Shown one piece after another: positions 6,725 to 13,673 of a stretch of DNA of 20,415 nucleotides (position 1 is the first letter of the stretch; each line of letters starts with the position of its first letter). The notes under the pieces were generated by a model. That model was not told where the DNA came from, made no database searches, and saw nothing but the letters and a program-made list of their open reading frames with translations. Source of the stretch: a virus; IMG/VR virus record IMGVR_UViG_3300017762_002163, positions 1 through 20,415 of that record; one strand, given 5' to 3'. The position numbers were made by a program, and so were the translations under genes.

Positions 6725-6743
6725 GTCAAATATAGTGTATAAT
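6715..6743 (+). promoter_or_regulatory. Promoter for the cupin gene
   Basis: -35 TTTACA (6715-6720), 17-base spacer, -10 TATAAT (6738-6743), overlapping the last codons of the phosphomannomutase-like gene. Predicted start is near 6750, followed at once by AGGAG (6754-6758) and ATG 6765. Confidence 0.75.
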
Positions 6744-6764
6744 AATACTATAGAGGAGAAAAAA

Positions 6765-7124
6765 ATGAAAGCTGGTAAAGTATGGGGAACAACTGAACTG
6801 ATTGAAGCTAATGGTGCTTTAGAATTTCATCGTATTGAAATGGAAGAAGGTGGTGTATGCTCTAAGCACTTACATCGCTATAAGTGGAATGGTTTTTATG
6901 TAGAATCTGGAAAGATGCTTATTCGAACATGGCAACGTGATTACGATTTAGTTGATGTTACTATTCTTGATGAAGGCGATTATCATAAAGTTAAACCTGG
7001 TCTTTATCATCAATTTGAATGTCTTCAAGAAGGCGTAGCTTACGAGCTATATTGGGCAGAGTTTAATCATAATGATATTGAACGTGAAAGTGTAGGATAT
7101 CATATGGATGATGTAGATGACTGA
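6765..7124 (+). CDS. Single-domain cupin (119 aa)
   Basis: A small beta-barrel protein with the first cupin motif as CSKHLHRYKWNGFYVESG: metal ligands His35 and His37 and a glutamate at 47. The second motif includes His82 (PGLYHQFE). The metal site therefore looks complete. Such stand-alone cupins include sugar-phosphate isomerases (type II phosphomannose isomerase-like) and sugar-nucleotide epimerases/isomerases. Its place right after a phosphomannomutase-like gene favours a mannose-phosphate role, but this is inference. ATG 6765 is supported by AGGAG with a 6-base gap and by its own promoter; an in-frame ATG at 6711 lies upstream of the promoter and was not used. It ends in an 8-base overlap (ATGACTGA) with the next gene. 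Confidence 0.75.
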   Translation: MKAGKVWGTTELIEANGALEFHRIEMEEGGVCSKHLHRYKWNGFYVESGKMLIRTWQRDYDLVDVTILDEGDYHKVKPGLYHQFECLQEGVAYELYWAEFNHNDIERESVGYHMDDVDD

Positions 7125-7281
7125 TTCTTTTTCTGATGTAACAAGAGTAGAAGTTATTGATAATAATGGTCGATCATATACTAAAAATTGGGTAGATAGT
7201 GTAGAAATACAACTTCAAGATGACGGAAAAACTCTTAAGTTATTTGTACGCTATGATGATGAGGAAATATCAGATGACTGA
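7117..7281 (+). CDS. Small acidic unknown protein (54 aa)
   Basis: ATG 7117 lies in an ATGACTGA junction with the cupin gene, and its stop lies in a second, identical junction with the following gene. The peptide (MTDSFSDVTRVEVIDNNG at the start, alternating beta-like patterns, acidic end DDEEISDD) looks like a small beta-strand protein. I do not recognise it. The matched overlaps at both ends argue that it is a real coupled gene. Confidence 0.62.
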   Translation: MTDSFSDVTRVEVIDNNGRSYTKNWVDSVEIQLQDDGKTLKLFVRYDDEEISDD

Positions 7282-7561
7282 GTATGTAGTATTAACAGCA
7301 ATTCAACAATTTAGAACACGTTATGTGGTCCCAATAGAAGATATGGAAGACTGTGATCCTGAAACATTTATTAAAGATTCTGTTACTTTTGGCGAAGTAA
7401 AAGAGTTTAGCCAATTAGATTTAAAAGAAAATATAATCGATGTTCAAATATATGATGAGAATAATCTTTTAGATTTATTTGACAAAGATAATGATTATCT
7501 TTCTGGATGGACTAAAGAACAAAAAATAAAATGGATTAGAAATTGGGAAGAAGGACTATGA
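7274..7561 (+). CDS. Unknown phage protein (95 aa)
   Basis: Starts at ATG 7274 inside an 8-base overlap with the previous gene. A longer frame from 7220 exists, but its extra residues lie over the upstream gene. The protein begins MTEYVVLTAIQQFRTRYVVP, has an acidic middle and ends in a helix (TKEQKIKWIRNWEEG). No known motif, signal peptide or membrane segment. Its stop overlaps the next start by ATGA. Function unknown; context is nucleotide and sugar metabolism. Confidence 0.68.
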   Translation: MTEYVVLTAIQQFRTRYVVPIEDMEDCDPETFIKDSVTFGEVKEFSQLDLKENIIDVQIYDENNLLDLFDKDNDYLSGWTKEQKIKWIRNWEEGL

Positions 7562-7971
7562 GAGTAGGATTAACTGCTAGCACATTTGATTTATTGCATG
7601 CAGGTCACATAATGATGTTAAGAGAGGCTAAGTCGCAATGCGATTGGCTTATTGCTGCTTTACAAGTAGATCCTAGCTATGATCGAAAAGAAAAAAATTT
7701 TCCTATTCAAACTATTGTCGAAAGACAAGCACAGCTTGAAGCAGTAAAATATGTTGATGAAGTTATTATATATTGTACAGAGGCGGATTTACTTGATATA
7801 ATTAATATGTATCCAATTAATGTTAGAATACTAGGTGAAGAATATAGAACGCAAAATTTTACAGGTAAAGATGAATGTCGTAATAGAGGCATTGACTTGT
7901 ATTTTAATAAGCGTGATCATAGATTTAGTTCAAGTGGATTAAGAAATCGTGTTTGTGACAATCATAAATAA
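7558..7971 (+). CDS. Cytidylyltransferase-like nucleotidyltransferase (137 aa)
   Basis: HxGH-type nucleotidyltransferase of the TagD/RfaE-C/PCYT group. The N-terminal nucleotide-binding motif is GLTASTFDLLHAGHIMML (HAGH at 14-17). A later KYVDEVIIY strand and the C-terminal RFSSSGLRNR segment, corresponding to the family's S-S/T-x-x-R motif, are present. Length matches glycerol-3-phosphate cytidylyltransferase. These enzymes attach CMP or AMP to a phosphorylated alcohol or sugar; the true substrate cannot be read from sequence. It fits the surrounding sugar-activation genes. I chose ATG 7558 because it overlaps the previous stop (ATGA) and begins right at the first strand. Confidence 0.85.
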   Translation: MRVGLTASTFDLLHAGHIMMLREAKSQCDWLIAALQVDPSYDRKEKNFPIQTIVERQAQLEAVKYVDEVIIYCTEADLLDIINMYPINVRILGEEYRTQNFTGKDECRNRGIDLYFNKRDHRFSSSGLRNRVCDNHK

Positions 7972-7974
7972 TAC

Positions 7975-8003
7975 TTTACAAATTGATCAAAATAGGATAT
8001 AAT
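7975..8003 (+). promoter_or_regulatory. Promoter giving a leaderless MazG-like transcript
   Basis: -35 TTTACA (7975-7980), 17-base spacer, -10 TATAAT (7998-8003). The ATG at 8010 lies six bases past the -10, exactly where transcription should begin, and there is no room for a ribosome site. Confidence 0.72.
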
Positions 8004-8009
8004 ATAAAA

Positions 8010-8305
8010 ATGATTTATGAAGAAAAAATTATTCAGTGGCACTATGATAGAAATCTTATTGAAGGTTCTACAGATAAAGATCAGTATATGAAACTTATTC
8101 AAGAAATGGGTGAACTATCAGATAATATCTGTAAGGGTAAAGATATTAGAGATGACTGCGGAGATATTATGGTTGTTCTTATTAATATCATGGAAAGAAA
8201 TAATATCAGTCTTGAAGAATGTCTTGAAGTAGCCTATAACGATATTAAGGACCGTAAAGGTAAGATGGTAGATGGTGTCTTCGTAAAAGAAGGTGATAGT
8301 TAATG
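8010..8305 (+). CDS. MazG-like nucleotide pyrophosphohydrolase (97 aa)
   Basis: All-alpha NTP pyrophosphohydrolase fold. The metal-binding pattern E-x-x-E is in KLIQEMGELSDNI (Glu32, Glu35) and D-x-x-x-D in RDDCGDIMVVL (Asp48, Asp52). The end of the domain has KDRKGKMVDGVFVKE, typical of phage MazG proteins. Marine phages often carry MazG; proposed roles are removing non-canonical dNTPs or lowering ppGpp, neither shown here. I chose ATG 8010; an in-frame TTG at 7983 lies upstream of the predicted transcript start. The stop is TAA at 8301-8303; the next gene starts with the ATG at 8303, sharing one base. Confidence 0.78.
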
Positions 8306-9238
8306 CAACCAAAATATCCAATTTATATTATCTCTAAGGGTAGAGCCGACTCACGGCTTACCTCTAAAACTCTTGATGAGATTAGAGTACCATATAAAAT
8401 TGTTATTGAAGAAAGTGAGTTTGATGATTATAATAAAGGCATTTCAGCAGATAAGATTCTAACTCTACCTCCCGGATTTAGAGAAAATCCAAAGTATGCA
8501 ATTCCAGATAATAAAGGTAGAATCGGCGGTTCTATTCCAGCACGCAACTTTGTCTGGGATCATTCTATTAAAGAAGGTCATGAGCGTCATTGGATTATGG
8601 ATGATAATATCAAACATTTCTATAGACTACATAAAAACCAAAAGACTAAAGTGACATCTGGTACAATAATTAGATTGTGTGAAGACTTTACAGATCGCTA
8701 TAAAAATGTTAAAATGTCTGGTATGAACTATCAGTATTTTGCTCCAGCTTCTCAGAAGAAAAGACCATACACACTTAATACTAGAATTTATTCCTGTATT
8801 CTATTATCTAATGATATTAAACATAGATGGCGTGGTAAATATAATGAAGATACCGATCTGAGTTTAAATATTCTAAAAGATGATTGGTGTACAATTCTAT
8901 TTAATGCCTTCTTGTGTGGTAAGATTACAACTCTTGTTATGGGTGGTGGTAATACAGATAATGTGTATGTGGATGGAGATAATCGTTTACAATTTGCACA
9001 AGCACTTGTGGAACAACACCCAGACTTGGTTAAAGTTGTTCAAAGATATAATAGATGGCATCACCATGTTGATTATAGCCCATTTAAAAAGAATAAACTT
9101 ATTTACCGAGACGATTATGTGGTTAAAGGTGGTACTAATGAGTATGGTATGAAACTACATCCATTAACTATGGACCAATATAAAAAAGCAACAACAGAAT
9201 TTGGAAATGCGGAGAACCCCTATTATGAGCAAACCTAA
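8303..9238 (+). CDS. TET-associated-type (TAGT-like) glycosyltransferase (311 aa)
   Basis: Resembles the TAGT family of GT-A-like glycosyltransferases, known from phage DNA-hypermodification loci where they act on hydroxymethylated pyrimidines. Visible signatures: PIYIISKGRADSRLT at the N-terminus; GGSIPARNFVWDHSI (about 75-89); RHWIMDDNIKHFYRLH with the nucleotide-sugar/metal DDN at 100-102; LNTRIYSCIL (about 158-167); RGKYNEDTDLSL (about 177-188); and a His-rich end RWHHHVDY. Full length. No TET/JBP oxygenase is visible in this window, so the acceptor base is unknown. The gene overlaps the next by 14 bases. A TTTACA/TAAAAT pair inside it near 8687 is probably chance. Confidence 0.82.
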   Translation: MQPKYPIYIISKGRADSRLTSKTLDEIRVPYKIVIEESEFDDYNKGISADKILTLPPGFRENPKYAIPDNKGRIGGSIPARNFVWDHSIKEGHERHWIMDDNIKHFYRLHKNQKTKVTSGTIIRLCEDFTDRYKNVKMSGMNYQYFAPASQKKRPYTLNTRIYSCILLSNDIKHRWRGKYNEDTDLSLNILKDDWCTILFNAFLCGKITTLVMGGGNTDNVYVDGDNRLQFAQALVEQHPDLVKVVQRYNRWHHHVDYSPFKKNKLIYRDDYVVKGGTNEYGMKLHPLTMDQYKKATTEFGNAENPYYEQT

Positions 9239-9506
9239 AGGTGCTAACTTATTTGTATTAGATGGACAAGAAGACGATCTCGACCCTATGGGCTGGGATG
9301 ATATGCCAGAATTTGAACAAGAAAATCGTGAAGATTATGCTGCTATTGTGATGCGATTTAGAACAGAAGACGATCTAAAAGAATTTGCACAAAAGATTGG
9401 TCAACCAAATCTTACTAGAAAATCACGTGGTACGTTCTACCCAGCTGTTGATTTTAATGAAGCTAATCTTCTACGTTGGATGGATGAAGATCAAATACAG
9501 AGTTGA
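9225..9506 (+). CDS. Small acidic phage protein following TAGT (93 aa)
   Basis: ATG 9225 with GGAGA at 9211-9215 upstream; a longer frame from 9201 lies mostly inside the previous gene. The N-terminal 40 residues are acidic and probably disordered (GQEDDLDPMGWDDMPEFEQE). The second half is a compact alpha/beta unit (AAIVMRFRTEDDLKEFAQKI then a basic RKSRGTFYP) resembling a ferredoxin-like small domain common in phage hypothetical proteins. The 14-base overlap with the glycosyltransferase gene suggests coupled production and perhaps a shared task. No catalytic motif is visible. Confidence 0.7.
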   Translation: MSKPKGANLFVLDGQEDDLDPMGWDDMPEFEQENREDYAAIVMRFRTEDDLKEFAQKIGQPNLTRKSRGTFYPAVDFNEANLLRWMDEDQIQS

Positions 9507-9508
9507 TT

Positions 9509-10447
9509 ATGGAAGTTTCTGCAACATTCTTTAAATCTATATATGATAATAAAACTCATAAGAACATGAGTTTTTCTGGCTTTCCTCAGTTTGAGGAATT
9601 TCTATATAAACTATCTGAAAGAAAATTAGAAGATAAAAAAGCTGCTCAGCTCATATCACCAGCAACTTATATTAAAGACACTACAAGAGCAAATAAAAAT
9701 GTAGTTGACTGGGCTGGATGGGCAGCTATGGATGTAGATGACCATGAGTTTAAAGGAGATTTAAAAGATGATCTTATTCGTATCTATGGTAAGTACTATT
9801 TTGTTTGCTATAGTACTGCTAGCAGCAGAGAAAGTTTACCAAAGTTTCGTTTGGTCTTCCCACTTACAGAAAGAGTTAGAGGAGATAATATCAGACATTT
9901 TTGGTACGCACTCAACACAGAACTCCAAGCAATCGGCGATGCGCAAACTAAGGATCTATCACGAATGTATTATATCCCTGGTTCGTACTCTGGCGCTTTC
10001 AACTTTATTTTTACTAATACTGGCGGTAGCTATATAAATCCTCGAGAGTTAATGGCGAGCCATTCATATCAAGAAAAAAAGACTGGTACATTCTTAGATA
10101 GATTACCAACAGAGATGCAAAAATCTATCATAGAATATCGTAAGAATAAAATGGAGAATACTGGTGTTAGTTGGTCTAACTATGAAGATTGTCCATTCGT
10201 GAATAAAAATCTTATCAGAGATTTTAAGAATATAGCATATGTTGATAATACTGGAAGATATGCTATGGTTTATAAGATTATGGTTTCAATAGCAAGTAGT
10301 GCAATTAAGAGACAATATCCTATAAATACGTTTGAGATTGTAGAACTAATTAAGCAACTAGATGCTGATACAGCTAAGAGATATGAGAATAGACCTCTTA
10401 ATGTAGAAGCTGATCGTGCTATAGAATATGCATACAGAAATATTTAA
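9509..10447 (+). CDS. AEP/PrimPol-like primase-family protein (312 aa)
   Basis: The N-terminal half has the order of motifs of archaeo-eukaryotic primase-type phage proteins: AMDVDDHE (Asp75, Asp77) as metal site; YSTASSRESLPKFRLVFPL (about 101-119) as motif II followed by the usual 'fRlvfPL' strand; and KDLSRMYYIPG (about 148-158) as motif III. In related proteins motif II usually carries a histidine (S-H) where this has Ser-Ser, so activity is uncertain. The C-terminal third is helical and unrecognised. I chose ATG 9509 over an in-frame TTG at 9503. It could be the primase partner of the gp41-like helicase; no DnaG-type gp61 is present in the window. Fold assignment is by eye. Confidence 0.6.
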   Translation: MEVSATFFKSIYDNKTHKNMSFSGFPQFEEFLYKLSERKLEDKKAAQLISPATYIKDTTRANKNVVDWAGWAAMDVDDHEFKGDLKDDLIRIYGKYYFVCYSTASSRESLPKFRLVFPLTERVRGDNIRHFWYALNTELQAIGDAQTKDLSRMYYIPGSYSGAFNFIFTNTGGSYINPRELMASHSYQEKKTGTFLDRLPTEMQKSIIEYRKNKMENTGVSWSNYEDCPFVNKNLIRDFKNIAYVDNTGRYAMVYKIMVSIASSAIKRQYPINTFEIVELIKQLDADTAKRYENRPLNVEADRAIEYAYRNI

Positions 10448-10465
10448 AAAAGTTCATTTTAGGGG

Positions 10466-10494
10466 TTTACAAGCTATTCGTTTTATGCTATATT
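10466..10494 (+). promoter_or_regulatory. Promoter for the 93-aa unknown gene
   Basis: -35 TTTACA (10466-10471), 17-base spacer, -10 TATATT (10489-10494). It sits in a block TTTAGGGGTTTACAA that recurs before the next gene. The predicted leader is about 23 bases and contains GGAG. Confidence 0.7.
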
Positions 10495-10523
10495 GTAAGA
10501 GTAAATAGAATCGGAGACCTCTT

Positions 10524-10805
10524 ATGGCTTATTATACTTACACTAAAGATCCTATTGGTTGCTTTGTTGAGAAAGATACCGGCAATTACTTTGAGTATTC
10601 ACTTAACGACGAACCTATTTCAGGTTTTTCCGAAGACTTTCCCCATAAAGTTTGGGTAGGCGGCGGCGGTGTATGCGGCATGACGGGCTATAGATTTGCT
10701 CACGTTAAGAAGACCGTTGCTGTAATTGTTGTAGACGAAGACGAATTTGGTCTTCCCGTTACTGAAAAGTGGTATGTTAAATATCATAAACAATATGCAC
10801 TTTAG
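10524..10805 (+). CDS. Unknown protein with Gly-rich loop (93 aa)
   Basis: Starts MAYYTYTKDPIGCFVEKD, has a run of four glycines (WVGGGGVCGMTGYRF, about residues 44-58) and a mostly beta pattern after it. There is no membrane segment or signal peptide. It has its own promoter and a GGAG site near 10512. The stop (TAG) overlaps the -35 region block of the next promoter, so the two are separate but adjacent units. The middle of the gene is richer in G+C than its surroundings. Family not recognised. Confidence 0.75.
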   Translation: MAYYTYTKDPIGCFVEKDTGNYFEYSLNDEPISGFSEDFPHKVWVGGGGVCGMTGYRFAHVKKTVAVIVVDEDEFGLPVTEKWYVKYHKQYAL

Positions 10806-10808
10806 GGG

Positions 10809-10837
10809 TTTACAAACTCCTAAAAATATGGTATGTT
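10809..10837 (+). promoter_or_regulatory. Promoter for the GIY-YIG-like gene
   Basis: -35 TTTACA (10809-10814), 17-base spacer, -10 TATGTT (10832-10837). It is preceded by the same TTTAGGGG block as the promoter at 10466. The leader, about 26 bases, contains GGAAAGGA before ATG 10870. Confidence 0.65.
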
Positions 10838-10869
10838 GATTATATAAAGAGAATCGGAAAGGAACTAAA

Positions 10870-11379
10870 ATGCCTAACGTTGCTACAAATCTTACAAAAG
10901 TTGGAACTTACCTCGGATATTTTACAATTCAAGAGCATACAACAAACGTAAATAATAATAAGCCTTCTCGTACTTATGAAAAGCTTGTATTTACAAAAGC
11001 CGATGGTATGGAGACTCGTGATTTTAAAGCTATGGGTGATATTGTATACGGTATGTATGTTAACGGCAATCTTGTTAAGATTGGGAAAGCGGGTTCAACA
11101 AACGGTTGGGCTGGACGTATCGGTACGTACGGTGTTGATCCAAAAGGCGAAGCAACTAATCGTAAAATTATTACACATCTAAAAGAAGATTTTACATATG
11201 AAACACGTGTAGAAGTATATGGGATTTCAGTTCCTCGTATTCACTCAGAATATTTCTGCCCAGTAACGCGTGAAACAGTTTCTATTGAACTTCCACAGAA
11301 CCATCAAGTAGAAACTCATTTAACTACTGAAGCAGAAGCAGAAGGTACCGATCTTATGTTTTGTACACAGAAAGTTTAG
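10870..11379 (+). CDS. GIY-YIG-like domain protein (169 aa)
   Basis: A central segment reads DIVYGMYVNGNLVKIGKAGSTNGW (split here: VYGMY at about 59-63 in the place of GIY, VKIGKA at about 69-74 in the place of YIG) and is followed by an arginine (Arg83, AGRIGTYG) where the family's catalytic Arg sits. A glutamate-rich C-terminal segment (VETHLTTEAEAEG, about 147-159) could supply the metal-binding Glu. This suggests a GIY-YIG/T5orf172-like nuclease fold, possibly for host DNA breakdown or DNA editing. The first 50 residues are unassigned. The gene has its own promoter and a good ribosome site (AAGGA). The resemblance is suggestive, not conclusive. Confidence 0.6.
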   Translation: MPNVATNLTKVGTYLGYFTIQEHTTNVNNNKPSRTYEKLVFTKADGMETRDFKAMGDIVYGMYVNGNLVKIGKAGSTNGWAGRIGTYGVDPKGEATNRKIITHLKEDFTYETRVEVYGISVPRIHSEYFCPVTRETVSIELPQNHQVETHLTTEAEAEGTDLMFCTQKV

Positions 11380-11383
11380 TATA

Positions 11384-12565
11384 ATGAAAATATTCATAAT
11401 TCCATATACATTTTATACTTATTTTTCTTTTAAAGAAAGAGTAAGTGGTGTAGATGAAAGTATGTTAAAACAAATAGAAGTTTTAAGAGAAAGAGGTCAT
11501 GAAGTAAAAGCATATACTGTTTTTGGTAATCTACATGAACATTTAAATGAAATTTATTGTTATGATTATAAAGTTCCTGAAATAGGAATAAAATCATATG
11601 TAAAAGATTCCAAAAATAGAAAAAAAATTATAACGGACATTTTAGTTAAAATAAAAAAATTTAAACCTGATGTAATTTTATCCAATGCATATTACCAAAG
11701 AGGGTTTTATGATGAATTACAGAAAATAAATATACCTATAATTTATATGTGTCATGCAGCACCCGGATTTTTATCCGATCTGATGTCTGCAAATAAATTA
11801 TCAAATTTTAGTGAAAAACATTCTATTTGTGCAATGTCGGAATATCATGCGCAAAATATAAAACAATTCTATAATAGAAAAAGAAAAAACTGGGATTTTG
11901 AAAAAGAAATAAATGTAGACTCGATAGTATTTTCTTCATATAGTAATAAAGAAAAAGTATTAAATTCTGATGGTATTATTAGACATGTCTCTGCTGCAAA
12001 CAAAGATAAGCAAACTTTTTTAATACACGACTTTTTAAATAAAACAGATTTTAAAACTGAAGTATATACCACTTTAAACCATATGACTAAAGATAATGCA
12101 AATTTAAACTCTTACGTTGAAAAGGCATTTAAAAATTTTAATACTTCAAATAGATCAATCCATCTTGATGTTGAACATAAAACTATTATGGAAAATATAG
12201 GAAAATCTTCATGTTGTTTTGTCGGGTTAGCGTACTATGATAGTTTCACAATTACATCACTTGAAGCACTTTCTCGTGGTGTGCCAATTATCGTGAAAGG
12301 GATAAAAAAATTACATCCCGCAAAAGAAATGGTGGAACCAGAATATCAAAAATTTGTTCATATATATGAAAATAAAAAAGATTTTATTGATAAGGTAAAA
12401 GAGTTTTCAAATATTACAATAGAACAAAGAAAACAAATTGCAAGTTCCTGTTATAAAATTACTTCAAAGAATATGTATGGAGATAGTTTAGAAAAAACAT
12501 TAAATAATTCCATACTTAAATTTAAAGATAAAAGTGATTTACACTTAGAAAATTTTATGATATAA
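11384..12565 (+). CDS. GT-B glycosyltransferase (393 aa)
   Basis: Two Rossmann-like halves. The N-terminal half starts MKIFIIPYTFYTYF with GVDESMLKQIEVLRERGHEV, the usual helix of GT4-type enzymes. The C-terminal half has the donor-binding E-x7-E-like region in DSFTITSLEALSRGVPIIV (about 286-304). It should transfer a sugar from a nucleotide donor; acceptor unknown. Its sequence is even more A-rich than its neighbours (long AAA and ATA stretches, very Lys/Asn/Ile-rich protein), consistent with a separate origin. No strong ribosome site or promoter is visible at ATG 11384, five bases after the previous stop. The next gene's promoter lies in its last codons. Confidence 0.82.
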   Translation: MKIFIIPYTFYTYFSFKERVSGVDESMLKQIEVLRERGHEVKAYTVFGNLHEHLNEIYCYDYKVPEIGIKSYVKDSKNRKKIITDILVKIKKFKPDVILSNAYYQRGFYDELQKINIPIIYMCHAAPGFLSDLMSANKLSNFSEKHSICAMSEYHAQNIKQFYNRKRKNWDFEKEINVDSIVFSSYSNKEKVLNSDGIIRHVSAANKDKQTFLIHDFLNKTDFKTEVYTTLNHMTKDNANLNSYVEKAFKNFNTSNRSIHLDVEHKTIMENIGKSSCCFVGLAYYDSFTITSLEALSRGVPIIVKGIKKLHPAKEMVEPEYQKFVHIYENKKDFIDKVKEFSNITIEQRKQIASSCYKITSKNMYGDSLEKTLNNSILKFKDKSDLHLENFMI

Positions 12566-12566
12566 T
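12538..12566 (+). promoter_or_regulatory. Promoter for the epimerase gene
   Basis: -35 TTTACA (12538-12543), 17-base spacer, -10 TATAAT (12561-12566), overlapping the end of the GT-B gene. AAAAGGAGAA follows before ATG 12592. Confidence 0.75.
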
Positions 12567-12591
12567 AGTAACTATAAAAGGAGAATAAAAT

Positions 12592-13548
12592 ATGTCACAT
12601 ATAACAGTAACTGGCGGTGCTGGTTTTATTGCTTACCACCTTATACAAAAGCTAGTTGACGAAGGTCATACTGTAACAGCATTTGATAACTTTAATGATT
12701 ACTATGATGTTGATCTAAAAGAAGATAGAGCAAACAATTTAAAGAATCTTGGTGTTGAAGTAACTCGACTTGATCTAAAATCAAAAGAACCTTTACGTTT
12801 TTTTCTTGCTGCTCATAAACCCGATGCCGTTATTCATTTAGCTGCATATGCAGGTGTACGACACTCGTTAGAAGAACCACAAACATATATTGATAATAAT
12901 GTTACTGGTACTCAAAATCTAATTGAAGCTTGTGTGGATGCTAATGTTGAAAACGTAATATATGCATCAACATCATGTACTATGGCTGGTAATGAATTAC
13001 CTTGGAAAGAAGATGAGAAATGTGGTTATCAATTAAATCCATATGGCTATACTAAATTTACTAATGAAGCACAGTTTATGTCTAGTTCAATTATCAGGAC
13101 AGTTGGTCTTCGCTTCTTTACTGTTTATGGGCCTTGGGGTCGCCCTGATATGGCACTCTTTGATTTTACTAAAAATATTGTTGCTGGTAAGGAAATTGAA
13201 CTATTTAACTATGGCAATATGATTCGTGACTTTACATATATTGATGATATTGTAAACGGTATTGTTATTGTTTTAAATCAATCTTTATCTCAAACTGAAG
13301 AATTTAATGAAATATATAACATTGGTTATGGAGAACAAGTAAAGCTAGTTGATTTCGTTGATCACATTGAAAATAATCTTGACCGTAAAGCTAAACGTAA
13401 ACTTGTACCAATACACCCAGCTGATACTCAAGCTACTTGGTCTGATACAACTAAACTACAAAAACTTGGTTATAAACCTACAGTTTCAATTGCCGAAGGT
13501 GTGGAAAAATTTATTTCTTGGTATAAACTATATTATGGAGTAAACTAA
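12592..13548 (+). CDS. NAD-dependent epimerase, UDP-glucuronate 4-epimerase-like (318 aa)
   Basis: Extended short-chain dehydrogenase. NAD site TGGAGFIA at 7-14 (GxxGxxA form), acidic FDN at 31-33, catalytic Ser/Thr in ASTSCT (125-130) and YxxxK as YGYTK (151-155). The segment RFFTVYGPWGRPDMALF (about 174-190) and IRDFTYIDDIVNG are characteristic of UDP-glucuronate 4-epimerases rather than GalE. It would turn UDP-glucuronate into UDP-galacturonate, and the UDP-glucose dehydrogenase next door would make its substrate. Full length, with its own promoter and ribosome site. The stop overlaps the next small ORF (TAATG). Exact substrate remains inference. Confidence 0.87.
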   Translation: MSHITVTGGAGFIAYHLIQKLVDEGHTVTAFDNFNDYYDVDLKEDRANNLKNLGVEVTRLDLKSKEPLRFFLAAHKPDAVIHLAAYAGVRHSLEEPQTYIDNNVTGTQNLIEACVDANVENVIYASTSCTMAGNELPWKEDEKCGYQLNPYGYTKFTNEAQFMSSSIIRTVGLRFFTVYGPWGRPDMALFDFTKNIVAGKEIELFNYGNMIRDFTYIDDIVNGIVIVLNQSLSQTEEFNEIYNIGYGEQVKLVDFVDHIENNLDRKAKRKLVPIHPADTQATWSDTTKLQKLGYKPTVSIAEGVEKFISWYKLYYGVN

Positions 13549-13673
13549 TGCTTTACAAAACCGTTGCATTATATTATAATATATCAGTAGAAGAATTAAT
13601 TAATAGGCTTGTAAATAATGGCGAGCCTCTTATATGCAAATATTACAAGGAAGTTTATCCCGATGGGTTCTAA
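13548..13673 (+). CDS. Possible small protein (41 aa) overlapping a promoter
   Basis: ATG 13548 overlaps the epimerase stop by one base (TAATG). The peptide has a helix-like core (ISVEELINRLVNNGE) and ends KEVYPDGF, overlapping the next gene by 11 bases. Its early codons also contain a full TTTACA/TATAAT promoter. The coding pattern looks real, but a promoter in the same bases makes it possible that the stretch is mainly regulatory. Confidence 0.42.
   Translation: MLYKTVALYYNISVEELINRLVNNGEPLICKYYKEVYPDGF
13552..13580 (+). promoter_or_regulatory. Promoter for the UDP-glucose dehydrogenase gene
   Basis: -35 TTTACA (13552-13557), 17-base spacer, -10 TATAAT (13575-13580). The transcript would begin near 13587, about 76 bases before the chosen start at 13663. 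It lies inside the small ORF that begins at 13548. Confidence 0.65.

Noticed and set aside
8686-8720. TTTACA/TAAAAT pair inside the TAGT-like gene
   Set aside because: It lies mid-gene with no gene start following; probably chance in A+T-rich coding DNA.
10321-10328. TATAAATA, identical to the T4 late promoter core
   Set aside because: A single copy inside the primase-like coding region, not upstream of a gene start.
11380-11385. TATAAT over the start codon of the GT-B gene as a -10 box
   Set aside because: No acceptable -35 at 16-18 bases upstream, and the transcript would begin inside the gene.
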